Origin: Youhaiella tibetensis | GTDB taxonomy: Bacteria; Pseudomonadota; Alphaproteobacteria; Rhizobiales; Devosiaceae | Length of the DNA: 64,000 bases | NCBI RefSeq assembly: GCF_008000755.1 | Contig: NZ_CP041690.1 | Span: 2,419,260 to 2,483,259 of the forward strand | Direction of reading: 5' to 3' | Shown here: in pieces, positions 35,470 to 47,100 of the stretch | How the letters are laid out: each line of letters starts with the position of its first letter | Position numbering within the stretch: position 1 is the stretch's first letter | Program-made: the position numbers and the translations under genes | The notes under the pieces: generated by a model | Seen by the model: only the letters and a program-made list of their open reading frames with translations | What the model was told of the DNA's origin: nothing | Database searches by the model: none

Positions 35470-36690
35470 TCAAGCGAAGAAAGTACGCGCTTTTTCGATG
35501 CCCTCAACCAGCGCATCGACATCGTCCTTGCCGTTATATAGGCCGAACGAGGCCCGGCATGTAGAGGTGACGCCAAATCTGTTGAGTAGCGGCATAGCGC
35601 AATGGGTCCCTGCCCGCACGGCGATGCCGTAGCGGTCGAGGATCGTCGAAATGTCGTGGGCGTGAGCGCCGTCGATGGCGAACGAGAAGATGCCGCCCTT
35701 GCCCGGCGCGGTGCCGATGAGACGCAGCGAGTTGATTCTCTGCAAGCGCTCCTGGGCGTAAGCCGTTAGTTCTGCTTCATGTTCCGCCACGGCATCGCGA
35801 CCGAGAGCATCGACGTAGTCGATGGCCGCGCCAAGGCCGATGGCCTGGACGATAGGCGGGGTGCCGGCCTCGAAACGGTGCGGCGGCTCGTTATAGGTGA
35901 TGCCGTCGACGGTCACCGTATCGATCATCTCGCCACCGCCCTGATAGGGCTGCATGTCCTTGAGCAGGTCGAACTTGCCGTAGAGAATGCCGATGCCGGT
36001 GGGGCCATAGAGCTTGTGGCCGGTGGCGACGTAGAAATCGACATCGAGGTCCTGCACGTCCACCTTGAGGTGAACGGCGCCCTGGCTCCCGTCGACCAGC
36101 ACCGGAATGCCGCGGGCATGGGCGATCTCGATGACGTCCTTGATCGGCGTCACCGTGCCCAGCACGTTCGACATATGCGTCACCGCAACCATCCTGGTCT
36201 TGGGGGACAACGCCTTCTCGAAGGCATCGATATCGAAGCTGCCGTCGTCGCGGACATCGACGAACTTGAGCACCGCGCCCTTGCGCTCCCGATGGAAATG
36301 CCAGGGCACGATGTTGGAATGGTGCTCCATGATGGTGACGACGATCTCGTCACCCTCGGAAATGCGCGGGCCCGCGAAGGACGACGCGACGAGATTGATC
36401 GCTTCGGTCGCGGACTTGGTGAAGATGATCTCTTCGACCTTTTTCGCGTTCAGCAGGCGCCGGGCAGCCTCGCGGCCGCCCTCATAGGCCTCGGTGGCCC
36501 GGTTCGCGAGCGTGTGCAGCCCGCGATGGACGTTGGCGTATTCGTGCCGATGGGCATAGTCCATCCGGTCCAGCACCTGCACCGGCTTCTGCGCCGATGC
36601 ACCGCTATCGAGATAAACCAGCCTTTGCCCGTGGATCTTCTCCGAAAGGATCGGAAAATCCGCTCGGACCTTTGCGAGGTCGAAGCTCAT
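35470..36690 (-). CDS. sufS: Class II cysteine desulfurase SufS
   Basis: PLP-dependent enzyme removing sulfur from L-cysteine for cluster assembly. The 406-residue protein has the PLP lysine in ATGHKLYGPTGIGILYG and the catalytic cysteine C364 in RAGTHCAMPLLNRF. The RAGTHCA form distinguishes class II SufS from IscS. Its start overlaps the sufD stop by four bases (ATGA). The usual partner SufE was not seen in the window. A second, class I desulfurase heads the same operon (40743-41885). Confidence 0.95.
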   Translation of the reverse strand: MSFDLAKVRADFPILSEKIHGQRLVYLDSGASAQKPVQVLDRMDYAHRHEYANVHRGLHTLANRATEAYEGGREAARRLLNAKKVEEIIFTKSATEAINLVASSFAGPRISEGDEIVVTIMEHHSNIVPWHFHRERKGAVLKFVDVRDDGSFDIDAFEKALSPKTRMVAVTHMSNVLGTVTPIKDVIEIAHARGIPVLVDGSQGAVHLKVDVQDLDVDFYVATGHKLYGPTGIGILYGKFDLLKDMQPYQGGGEMIDTVTVDGITYNEPPHRFEAGTPPIVQAIGLGAAIDYVDALGRDAVAEHEAELTAYAQERLQRINSLRLIGTAPGKGGIFSFAIDGAHAHDISTILDRYGIAVRAGTHCAMPLLNRFGVTSTCRASFGLYNGKDDVDALVEGIEKARTFFA

Positions 36691-37895
36691 TTGCCCAGCA
36701 GCCAGCTATCCACGATCGCCTTGAGCGCCTCGTTGAGAGCCTCGTCCTCGATCGGATCGAGCAGTTCCTCGAGGAAGCCGCGGACCAGCATGGTCTCGGC
36801 CTCTTCCTTGGGGATACCGCGGCTGACGAGGTAGAACAGCCAGTCCTCGTCAAGCTTGCCGCAGGTCGAGCCGTGCCCGCAGACCACGTCGTCCGCATAG
36901 ATTTCGAGCTCGGGCTTGGAGAGGATCTCGGCTTCGTCCGAGAGCATCAGGCCCTGCATCATCATCTTGGAATCGGTCTTCTGGGAATCCCGCTCCACCA
37001 CGATCTTGCCCTGGAACACGGCGCGCGAACGCCCGCGGGCGATCTGCTTGTAGAGTTCCTTGCTGGCCGTATTGGGCACTTCGTGGTTGACGTTGAGCGT
37101 GATGTCCCCGTGCTGCCCATCATTGACGAGATTGAGCCCGGTGAAATCGGCATAAGCCCCCTCGCCCGCGAAGCGCGAGAAGATCTGGGTACGCTCGAGC
37201 GCGGCGCCGGCATGGATCACCAGCGAGCGCAGCTTGGCGTTTTCGCCGATCTGGTACTCGACGGTGGCAAAGTGGGTCGAAGCCTTGGCCGATAGATCCA
37301 CCGTGATGTGGGTCACGTTGGCGTTCGCGCCGACATCGAGATAGGTCGCGTGGTTGGCGAGATGCGCTTCCTGGCTGCCCGAATAGGTCTCGATGATGGT
37401 CGCCGAGCCGTTGTCGGCCACGAAGATGCGAGCGGAGCTGGAAGCATGCGCAGCGGCACCCTCGGTGCGGCGATCGATCTGGATGACCGGATCGACCGAG
37501 CCGTCGAGGTTGAGCACCAGGCTTTCCTTGGCGAGCGCGGTGTTGAGCCGCACGATCACGTCGTCACGGGTGGTGAGCGCCGAGCCCTCGGCCTTGCCGA
37601 CGATGACGCCGGCTGGAGCCGTGCCGTGCGCCTGCACCTGGCCGTTCGCGATCATGAGCTGGAAGGCGCCGGGAACTTCGAGCGCCGGAGCGCTGGCGGA
37701 AGTCGCGGCCCCGGCCAGCGGCGGAACGCTGCGCAGCAGGGTCTTGAGGTCGGTATAGTGATAGGTCTCGACGCGGCGCGTCGGCAGGCCTGCACCGGCC
37801 AGGCGCTCGGCCTGGTCAGCGGCGCCGGCAGCGTTGAGCTGCTCGATCAGTGTGTTTTCAGCCGGCCCGAGCCGGACGGGGAAAGCTACATTCAT
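36687..37895 (-). CDS. sufD: Fe-S cluster assembly protein SufD
   Basis: A 402-residue subunit of the SufBC2D scaffold, with the beta-helix core shared with SufB. Seen are VETYHYTDLKTLLRSV at the N-terminus, the core segment DGQHGDITLNVNHEVPNT, and the C-terminal block EIYADDVVCGHGSTCGKLDEDWLFYL with the conserved cysteines and histidine. ATG 37895 is chosen; TTG 37904, which overlaps the sufC stop, is a possible alternative. It is translationally coupled to sufS downstream. Confidence 0.94.
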   Translation of the reverse strand: MNVAFPVRLGPAENTLIEQLNAAGAADQAERLAGAGLPTRRVETYHYTDLKTLLRSVPPLAGAATSASAPALEVPGAFQLMIANGQVQAHGTAPAGVIVGKAEGSALTTRDDVIVRLNTALAKESLVLNLDGSVDPVIQIDRRTEGAAAHASSSARIFVADNGSATIIETYSGSQEAHLANHATYLDVGANANVTHITVDLSAKASTHFATVEYQIGENAKLRSLVIHAGAALERTQIFSRFAGEGAYADFTGLNLVNDGQHGDITLNVNHEVPNTASKELYKQIARGRSRAVFQGKIVVERDSQKTDSKMMMQGLMLSDEAEILSKPELEIYADDVVCGHGSTCGKLDEDWLFYLVSRGIPKEEAETMLVRGFLEELLDPIEDEALNEALKAIVDSWLLGK

Positions 37896-37900
37896 CTGGT

Positions 37901-38665
37901 TCAAGCCGCCGCGTCTTCGTCGAAATCGGCATAGCCCTTGGCTTCGAGCTCGAGCGCCAGTTCCTTGCCGCCGCTCTCGACGATCTTGCCGTCCGAGAAG
38001 ACGTGCACGACATCGGGAACAATGTGGTTGAGCAGGCGCTGGTAGTGCGTGATGACGAGCATGGACCGCTCGGGCGAACGCAGCGCGTTGACGCCTTCCG
38101 AAACCACCTTGAGCGCATCGATGTCGAGCCCGGAATCGGTCTCGTCGAGGATGCACATCTTGGGCTGGAGCAGCGCCATCTGCAGAATTTCGGCGCGCTT
38201 CTTCTCGCCGCCCGAGAAACCGACATTGAGCGCACGCTTGAGCATGTCGCTGTCGATATGGAGGCGGCTGCCGGCTTCCTTGACGGCCTTCATGAACTCG
38301 GGCGTCGAAAGCTCGCCTTCGTCGCGCGCCTTGCGCTGCGCGTTCATAGCAGCCTTTAGGAAGGTCATGGTGGCGACGCCCGGAATTTCGATCGGGTACT
38401 GGAACGCCAGGAAAATGCCGGCGGCAGCGCGCTCGTCGGGCTCCATCTCGAGGATGTTCTCGCCATCGAGCAGGATTTCGCCGCTCGTGACTTCGTAGTC
38501 TTCCTTGCCGGCCAGCACGTACGAAAGCGTCGACTTGCCCGAGCCATTCCGGCCCATGATGGCATGCACTTCGCCCTTGGGCAGCACCAGGTTCACGCCC
38601 TTGAGGATTTCGCGCTCTTCGATGCGAACATGCAGATCGCGGATTTCAAGCATCGGGGTGGTCAT
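37901..38665 (-). CDS. sufC: Fe-S cluster assembly ATPase SufC
   Basis: A 254-residue ABC-type ATPase of the SufBC2D complex, providing energy for conformational change during cluster assembly. Walker [10 protein letters not shown], signature [16 protein letters not shown], Walker [17 protein letters not shown] and switch VITHYQRLL are present. The Q-loop reads [13 protein letters not shown], typical of SufC. ATG 38665 follows GGAG at good spacing, and the in-frame TTG at 38677 is rejected. It follows the inserted cupin gene after a 35-bp gap. Confidence 0.95.
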   Translation of the reverse strand: MTTPMLEIRDLHVRIEEREILKGVNLVLPKGEVHAIMGRNGSGKSTLSYVLAGKEDYEVTSGEILLDGENILEMEPDERAAAGIFLAFQYPIEIPGVATMTFLKAAMNAQRKARDEGELSTPEFMKAVKEAGSRLHIDSDMLKRALNVGFSGGEKKRAEILQMALLQPKMCILDETDSGLDIDALKVVSEGVNALRSPERSMLVITHYQRLLNHIVPDVVHVFSDGKIVESGGKELALELEAKGYADFDEDAAA

Positions 38666-38700
38666 TTCGGTCTCCAATGGTAGTCGCTGCGATCGGCGCC

Positions 38701-39197
38701 TCAGGCGCCAGGCTCGCCGTCCCAGTAGTCAAGATTGTGTTCGCCGGCGCGCCCGATGTGGCGTAACCGCTCCGTGCCAGCACGACTGCTGACCAGGAAC
38801 TTGCCGGAATCCGGATATTCACAGACTTCCGTGGCAGCGACCGTTGATACACCCAGGTATCGCAACGCGTTGCTGCCTGTATTGATGATCTGGTGGGCAG
38901 TTTCACGCCCACCGGCCGGCGCGCCGAGCACGTCGCCCGCCTTGAATGCGTAGCTTGCCGGTCCGAACCGATATGTCCCTTCACCCTCAAGGATGATGAA
39001 CATTTCCTCTTCCACGTGATGATTGTGAAACGGACAAGACGACATGCCGGCCGGCACTTCGTTGTATCGAATGCCGAGGCCGCTGAGCCCGAGAAGCGAC
39101 GCGAACGACGCGTCACTCCCCCTGTAGAGGCTTCCTTCTTCAAAGGCCTCCAGGGCCAGGTCGCCAATGGAGGCAATCGGGCGGGCGGGATTGCTCA

Positions 39198-39201
<4 letters not shown>
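38701..39201 (-). CDS. Cupin-domain protein encoded inside the suf operon
   Basis: A 166-residue single-domain cupin. The metal-binding motif reads [20 protein letters not shown] (histidines and glutamate), and the second motif is [18 protein letters not shown]. Glycine-rich [12 protein letters not shown] lies between them. It overlaps sufB: the ATG at 39201 shares bases with the sufB TGA (ATGA), so it is translated from the same message. A cupin is not a standard member of suf operons; a role in binding iron, sulfide-reactive molecules or a sugar is possible, but none is shown. The second ATG at 39198 would shorten it by one residue. Confidence 0.88.
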
Positions 39202-40718
<1,517 letters not shown>

Positions 40719-40742
40719 TGTTCTTCTCCTACCTGGCGGCCG

Positions 40743-41885
40743 CTACGCCGCCTGTCCCTGCCGGCGCCGGTGCCGGTCCAGGACCTGTTCAAATCCCGAG
40801 AGAAACGCCGAGACGTCCTCTTCGGTGGAATTCCATCCCAGGCTGGCGCGCAGCGCGCAGTCTGAAAGTTCGGGGGCAACACCCATCGCCGCCAGCACGT
40901 GGCTCGGCCCGACCTTGCCGGACGAACAGGCAGAGCCCGAGGAGACGGAAATCCCCATCAGGTCCAGACCCATCATCGCCACGGCGTTCTTGAGGCCGGG
41001 CACCGCAAAATCGACGACGTTACCCACTCGCTGAGCTTTTTCGCCGAATACGACAAGATCACCATTCAGCTCACGCAGTCTATACATGAGTTCGAATGTC
41101 AGCTTTGCAACCAGCGCGGCATCGTAGTGTTGGGCAAAGGCTTCGGCTGCCGCGCCGAACCCGGCAACCAGGCTAGCCGATTCCGTGCCGCCGCGCCGCC
41201 CCTGCTCCTGCCCGCCGCCCGGAATGAGCCGCACGGTATCGGCATGGCTCTTGACCAGCAGCGCGCCGATTCCGACCGGACCGCCGATCTTGTGGGCGCT
41301 CAGCGCCATCATGTCGGCCGGGCGCGCGGCAAAATCGAGATCGAGCTTTCCGAGAGCCTGTACAGCATCAATGAAGAGATAATGCGGCGTCGGGCCCACC
41401 AGCGCTTCGATCTTTGCGAGCGGCTGAACGACACCGGTCTCGTTGTTGACCGCATGGACGGCCACCAGCGCGATGCCATCCTGCTGCAAGGCAACCGCGA
41501 TCTCATCGGTGCGGATAACGCCATCGGCATCGAGCCCGACCACCACTACCGGCAATCCGGTCGCTTCGGCGGCCTTGCCGACAGCGGCATGCTCACCCGC
41601 ACTGATGACGATCCGCTCGACCTTGAGGGCTTTGGCTCCGCCGACGATGGCCTGGGTGATGGCCTCGGTCGCGGAACCAGTAAAGACGACCTGCTTGCGC
41701 TCGGCTCCGGCTAGCCTGGCGACCTGATCCCGGCCGGTTTCGATGAGGTTGCGCAACGCCCGGCCGTGGCCGTGAACGGAGGAAGGATTGCCGACCAGAT
41801 CGAGCGCAGCAAGCATCGCCGCCCGCGCCTCCGGCAGCAGCGGAGCGGAGGCATTGTGGTCGAGGTAGATCGCCGATCGCGTCAT
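40743..41885 (-). CDS. Class I cysteine desulfurase (IscS/NifS-type), first gene of the suf operon
   Basis: A 380-residue PLP desulfurase of the NifS/IscS class. The N-terminus is AIYLDHNASAPLLPEARAAM; the PLP lysine lies in MALSAHKIGGPVGIGAL and the flexible-loop catalytic cysteine in SSGSACSSGKVGPSHVL. This differs from SufS at 35470-36690, so the operon carries both classes. ATG 41885 is chosen; the longer in-frame start lies in the promoter region. It is placed first, behind a promoter overlapped by an Irr-like box. Confidence 0.92.
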   Translation of the reverse strand: MTRSAIYLDHNASAPLLPEARAAMLAALDLVGNPSSVHGHGRALRNLIETGRDQVARLAGAERKQVVFTGSATEAITQAIVGGAKALKVERIVISAGEHAAVGKAAEATGLPVVVVGLDADGVIRTDEIAVALQQDGIALVAVHAVNNETGVVQPLAKIEALVGPTPHYLFIDAVQALGKLDLDFAARPADMMALSAHKIGGPVGIGALLVKSHADTVRLIPGGGQEQGRRGGTESASLVAGFGAAAEAFAQHYDAALVAKLTFELMYRLRELNGDLVVFGEKAQRVGNVVDFAVPGLKNAVAMMGLDLMGISVSSGSACSSGKVGPSHVLAAMGVAPELSDCALRASLGWNSTEEDVSAFLSGFEQVLDRHRRRQGQAA

Positions 41886-41980
41886 CAAAGCCACATGTGG
41901 CGCCCGTGCGCCCGCTCCTAGCCGAAACAATTCTTGAAATCGGACGCTCACTTTCTCTACAAGGAGCGCTCGCGTGCCCT

Positions 41981-42017
41981 ATATTAAGGGCGAAACCGAG
42001 TTTCGAACAATTCTAAA
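41981..42017 (-). promoter_or_regulatory. suf operon promoter with an Irr-like (ICE) box over the -35
   Basis: Read on the minus strand, TTTAGAATTGTTCGAAA (42017-42001) matches the Irr box consensus TTTAGAA-N3-TTCTAAA at all but one defined position. It overlaps a -35 TTGTTC (42010-42005), which is followed by an 18-bp spacer and -10 TAATAT (41986-41981). The start codon of the first suf gene is about 95 bp downstream. The arrangement predicts repression by Irr when iron is short, that is, when heme is low. Confidence 0.7.
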
Positions 42018-42134
42018 CTGGTTTTTTCACGCATGTTTTAGGCAGCGCCTGCGCTTTCGTCAAGCCGCGCAGCCGGACCTGTCGTGGAGAATTCCGCACA
42101 AACCGGGCCACATAAGCTCACGGGAAACGAACAC

Positions 42135-42797
42135 ATGCCAGAAGTGATTTTCAACGGTCCGGAAGGACGCATCGAGGGCCGCTACCAGCCAGGTAAGGAA
42201 CCGAACGCGCCTATCGCCATCGTGCTGCATCCGCACCCCGAATTCGGGGGCACGATGAACAACCAGATCGTCTACAACCTCTTCTACATGTTCGCCCAGC
42301 GCGGCTTCTCGGTCCTGCGCTTCAACTCGCGCGGCGTCGGCCGCTCGCAGGGCGTCTTCGACCACGGCATCGGCGAACTTTCCGATGCCGCCGCCGCCCT
42401 CGACTGGCTCCAGACCCTCAACCGCGAAAGCCGCGGCTGCTGGATCGCCGGCTTCTCGTTCGGCGCCTGGATCGGCATGCAGCTGCTGATGCGCCGTCCG
42501 GAAGTGGAAGGCTTCATCTCGGTGGCGCCGCCGGAAAACCTCTACGACTTCTCGTTCCTGGCCCCCTGCCCGTCTTCGGGCCTCATCATCCATGGCGACA
42601 AGGACCGCGTGGCTCCGCCCCAGTCGGTCCAGAAGCTGGTGGACAAGCTCAAGACGCAGAAGGGCATCACCATCGAGCAGCAGATCGTGGAAGGCGCCAA
42701 CCATTTCTTCGAAGGCAAGATCGACGAGCTGACCGAACGTTCGGCCGAGTATCTCGACCGCCGCCGCGCCGAGATCGCCGCCGGCAAGGGCCGCTAA
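42135..42797 (+). CDS. Alpha/beta hydrolase of the rhizobial serine hydrolase type
   Basis: A 220-residue alpha/beta hydrolase. The nucleophile elbow is GFSFGAW (serine nucleophile), the oxyanion-side motif is LHPHPEFGGTMNN, and the catalytic acid and histidine are expected in HGDKDRVAPP and EGANHFFEGK. Proteins with this HPHPxxGGxMxN motif are widespread in proteobacteria and lack an assigned substrate. ATG 42135 (PEVIFNGPEGRIEGRY) is used rather than GTG 42084. It is divergent from the suf operon and 47 bp before tyrS. Confidence 0.85.
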   Translation: MPEVIFNGPEGRIEGRYQPGKEPNAPIAIVLHPHPEFGGTMNNQIVYNLFYMFAQRGFSVLRFNSRGVGRSQGVFDHGIGELSDAAAALDWLQTLNRESRGCWIAGFSFGAWIGMQLLMRRPEVEGFISVAPPENLYDFSFLAPCPSSGLIIHGDKDRVAPPQSVQKLVDKLKTQKGITIEQQIVEGANHFFEGKIDELTERSAEYLDRRRAEIAAGKGR

Positions 42798-42844
42798 GGC
42801 CCTTCCTCTCCCCCTAGACCACCAGAACCATCAGAGCCTGAACC

Positions 42845-44095
42845 ATGGCCTTCAAGTCCGACTTCCTGAACGTCCTCGACGAGCGCGGTTTCATCCACCA
42901 GATTTCCGATCCGGAAGGTCTGGATGCGCTGGCCCTCAAGGGGCCGATCACGGGCTATGTCGGCTATGACGCCACGGCGACGAGCCTGCATATCGGCAAT
43001 CTCATCACCGCCACCATGCTCTACTGGATGCAGGCGACCGGGCACCGCCCGATCGCCCTGATGGGCGGCGGCACCTCGATGGTGGGCGACCCGTCCTTCC
43101 GCGACGACCAGCGCAAGCTCCTCACGGTCGAACAGATCGAAGAGAACATCGCCGGCATCAAGAAGATCTTCGCCAAGATCATGACGTTCGGCGACGGGCC
43201 GAACGACGCCATCATGGTCAACAACGCCGACTGGCTCCTCAAGCTCAACTATGTCGAGTTCCTGCGCGACGTTGGCCGGCACTTCTCGGTCAACCGCATG
43301 CTCAGCTTCGACAGCGTCAAGCTGCGCCTCGACCGCGAGCAGTCGTTGAGCTTCCTCGAGTTCAACTACATGATCATGCAGGGCTACGACTTCACCGAGC
43401 TCAACCGCCGCTACGGCACGGTGCTGCAGATGGGCGGCTCGGACCAGTGGGGCAACATCATCAACGGCGTGGACCTGAGCCACCGCATGGGCGGCCCTCA
43501 GCTCTACGCGCTGACCACGCCGCTCCTCACCAAGTCCTCGGGCGAAAAGATGGGCAAGTCCGCCTCGGGCGCCGTCTGGCTCAACCCCGAGAACTTCTCG
43601 CCCTATGACTTCTGGCAGTACTTCCGCAACACCGAAGACGCCGATGTCGGCCGCTTCCTCAAGATCTTCACCCGCCTGCCGCTGAGCGAGATCGCCAGGC
43701 TCGAGGCACTGGGCGGCAACGAGATCAACGAAGCCAAGAAGGTGCTGGCAACGGAAACCACCGCCATCGTCCATGGCCGCGCGGCAGCCGACGAGGCCGC
43801 TGAGACGGCCCGCGCTACCTTCGAGGCGGGCGCCATCGACCTGTCGCTGCCGACCGCCGAAGTCGCGCGCGGCGAGCTCAATGCCGGACTGGGCATCCAG
43901 GCGGCGCTGGTGGCGGCAGGCCTGGCCGCCTCGAACGGGGAAGCGCGCCGCCACATCACCTCGGGCGCCGTGCGCGTCAACGACGAGCTGGTCGAGGACG
44001 AGCGCGCCACCCTGGGCGAGAACAAGGTCCTGCCCGAAGGCGTCATCAAGCTCTCGGTCGGCAAGAAGCGCCACGCGCTGATCAGACCGGTCTGA
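42845..44095 (+). CDS. tyrS: Tyrosyl-tRNA synthetase
   Basis: Class I synthetase charging tRNA-Tyr. The 416-residue protein has the tyrosine pocket [15 protein letters not shown] (HIGN form of the HIGH motif), the signature [14 protein letters not shown] and [17 protein letters not shown], and a KMGKS version of KMSKS in [16 protein letters not shown]-terminal S4 RNA-binding domain follows ([20 protein letters not shown]). All features fit a bacterial TyrRS. A strong terminator follows 20 bp after the stop. Confidence 0.96.
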   Translation: MAFKSDFLNVLDERGFIHQISDPEGLDALALKGPITGYVGYDATATSLHIGNLITATMLYWMQATGHRPIALMGGGTSMVGDPSFRDDQRKLLTVEQIEENIAGIKKIFAKIMTFGDGPNDAIMVNNADWLLKLNYVEFLRDVGRHFSVNRMLSFDSVKLRLDREQSLSFLEFNYMIMQGYDFTELNRRYGTVLQMGGSDQWGNIINGVDLSHRMGGPQLYALTTPLLTKSSGEKMGKSASGAVWLNPENFSPYDFWQYFRNTEDADVGRFLKIFTRLPLSEIARLEALGGNEINEAKKVLATETTAIVHGRAAADEAAETARATFEAGAIDLSLPTAEVARGELNAGLGIQAALVAAGLAASNGEARRHITSGAVRVNDELVEDERATLGENKVLPEGVIKLSVGKKRHALIRPV

Positions 44096-44116
44096 TCCCG
44101 ATCACATGAATTGAGG

Positions 44117-44147
44117 AAGGCCCGGTCCAGCGACCGGGCCTTTTTCT
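44117..44147 (+). terminator. Rho-independent terminator of tyrS
   Basis: An 11-bp stem, AAGGCCCGGTC (44117-44127) with GACCGGGCCTT (44132-44142), has loop CAGC and is followed by TTTTTCT. It lies 21 bp after the tyrS stop. The AAGG side also gives a short T-run (CCTT) on the minus strand, so it may serve the convergent YhdP-like gene weakly. Confidence 0.92.
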
Positions 44148-47100
44148 ATTCCCGCGGCAGTTCCTTGGCGCGGAATTCGAAGAGCGAGCGGAAGGCGCCG
44201 ACGGCAAGCAGCGAGGCCGGATTGATCTTGAAGTCCGGGTTCTCCAGAGCGCCGCGAATGGCGAAGGTGACCCCGAACATGCCCGCCCCGTCCGGGCCCG
44301 CCAGGAGCGGGCCGAAGAGCGGCACCTTGGCAAAGGCGCTGTTGAGCCCGAAGAGCGGCACGTAGGTGCCGGCCAGATCGTACTGGCGCTTGTCGGTATA
44401 GATGAAGCCCTTGAGCGTGCCGCCGACCGCATCGCCCGCCAGCATGGCGTCGGTCACCTCGATGCGATCCGAACGGCGGATGAAATTGAGTTCGGCGCTG
44501 CGGAAAGCCAGCTTGTTTTGCTTGGCGATCAACTGGCGCGAACCCTGGTGGTTGCCCAGGACCTCGGCCACCTTGTCCTCGTCGATCAGCGAGAAGTTGC
44601 GCAACCGCACCTGGCCGTTACCGACCTTTTCCTTGCTGTTGGTCGCCAGCACCAGGCTGCCTTCGCCGCCCTCGACGCGCGGGTAGACACCGATGAGGCG
44701 CAGCAGCGTGCCGAAGTCGTTGAACGCCACCGAGATCGAGTTGCCGTCCGGCGTCGGATTGGTGGTGACCGAAATGGCGTTGTCGTCGCCCAGCTGCGCC
44801 TGCATGCTCACCCGCTGCAGGTCGCTGCCGCGCAGCTTGAGGCTGAGCTCGAGGTTATAGGCGGTGGTGAGATAGAAGCCCACGGCCCGCTTGAGGCTCA
44901 CGTCGAGCGCAATGGTCTGGTTGAAGCTGGTTGAGGCCACACTGCCCAGCGAACCCTCGCCCAGGCCGAAGAAGCGCTGCAGCATGGGCTTGAGATCGAG
45001 CTGATCGCCTTTGATCGAGACCGAGTAGCCGCCATCGATGGGCGCGAGCGCCACCTGGGCGCTATCGCCCGGACTGAGGGCAAAGGTATCGAACTTGGCC
45101 GAAGAGAGCTGCTTCTTTTCGCCATCGAACACCAGGTTGCCCATGAGGTTGACGTCGCCGAAGACCAGGGACACGTCGTTGAGCTCGGTCAGCTTGCCAT
45201 CCTGGCGCACCGTAGCCTTGAGCACGCCCTTGACGCCCTTGGCCTTGCGGATGCCGAGATCGGCGATATCGAGCGCGGCGTTTTCGAGATCGACGCCCAT
45301 GGCGATCGAGCCATCGCTCAGCGGCGAGGCCACGAAGCGCACCTGCCCGGAAAGGAACTGGGAGGCATCAAAGCCCATACTGGCCAGTTCCTTGACATCG
45401 AGGGTCGAGCCCAGCTGGAAGACCGGGTCGCTGGTGGGCGTGCCCTCGACCGAAAGATCGGCCGTCATGCCGTCGATATCGGCCGACCCGGTGACGTGAT
45501 AGCCCGCCTGCGTGGCGCTGAAGGCCAGTTGCCCGTTCTTGATGGACCGGTCCTGGATCGGCTCGGTGCTCACGAAATTGCGGACCGCGCCGTTGAGCAC
45601 GTAGTCGATCTGGTTGATGGCGTTCGTTTCCCCCACCTGCACGGTGGCCACCACATCGATGGAGACGTGGCCGCCCAGGGCATCGAGCTTGATCGGCAGG
45701 TTGGCGCCCGCCACAGCCTCCGGCTGCTGGTCCTTGGCCAGCGCCAGGAGCGCCTTGATCTCGCCCTGCACGTCGCCCGATATTTCGAGCGTGCGGACCT
45801 TTGGCACGCTGCTGTCGATGACGAGAGCGGCATTGGAAACGGTGATGTCGCCGCCCGCCGTTGGGATCTTGCCGCCGTCGGCGGAGATGGTGACGTCATT
45901 GTCGCGCACGTTGAGGCGGGTGTTCCCGTCGATGGCCACCGGCTGCATGGTCTCGGTGGCGCGCACCACCACGCCCTCGCCGACCATGTCGATGGACATG
46001 GCGCCCTGCGGGATCGGCTTTTCCTCGCCTGCGACCGCCAGCGTTCCCACCGGGAAGTTGAAGCGCATGTTGGCGCTGGCGACCTCTCCGTCGGCGACAT
46101 TCTTGACGAACCAGTCGCGCGAGTCCTCGGCCAGGAAATAAGGCCAGAGGCGCTTGGCGTCGTCGGCGGACATCTTCTCGCCCGCCAGCGTGATATCGAG
46201 CCCGATGCCGGCCTGGAGCATGTCGAGCCGTCCCTTGACCGCCACGCGCCCGTCGCCCTTCTTGGCCGCGAGCTGGTCGATGCCCAGCGCGCCATAGAGC
46301 GGAGCCGACCAGCCCGTGAACGAGACTTCGTCCAGCGGCACGGCGGCCGCATCCATGTCGTCCGGATGCAGGCTGACGTCATGGGCCGTGATGGAAATCC
46401 CCACGGTCGGCCCGTAGGTGTCGTCCAGCCCCAGCTTGAAGAGCCCCGCGATGTGGGCAGAGCTCTGCCCGACGCGCAGTTCAGAGTCCGCCAGCTCGAA
46501 GGCGCCGGTCTCGGGCGTCCAGGTGACCTCCATGATGGAGCTGGCGATGGGGAAGTAGTCCTTGCCCACTCGCAGGTCCGTGCCGGTCATGTCGATATGG
46601 AACTTGCCGCCCAGGACCTTGCCGGTGGCCTCGTCGAAATTGACGTTGATCGAGAGCGCCCCGGCGCCGCGGATGGCCATCACGCTCGCCGGATCGTCGA
46701 TGAACGGCATGATCGAGGCGAAGTCGATATTGGCGATATCGGCATTGATCTGTGAGGTGCCGTCCTCGTTGAGGACGCGCGAGATGCTGCCCGCCATCTT
46801 GCGCCCGCCCAGCGACGCCGAGAAATTGCCGACCGTCTCGCGCCCGTTCGCCTTGGGGGCGACATCGAGCGTGATGTCCTTGAACTGACGATAGAGGCCG
46901 TAGACGGAATCGTTCATATCCAGAACGCCGTCCTTGATGATAAGGCGCGAGAACACCCCGTCATCGGCCTGCTTGACCACGTCGCGCAGGCTCGCCTCGG
47001 CCGCCTCCAGGTTATAGATCAGCCAGTCGTTGTCCGAGCGCAGGCCGCCCTGGACGGACGCCGGGATGTCGCCGCGCACGTCGAGCCCGCTCGATGAAAT

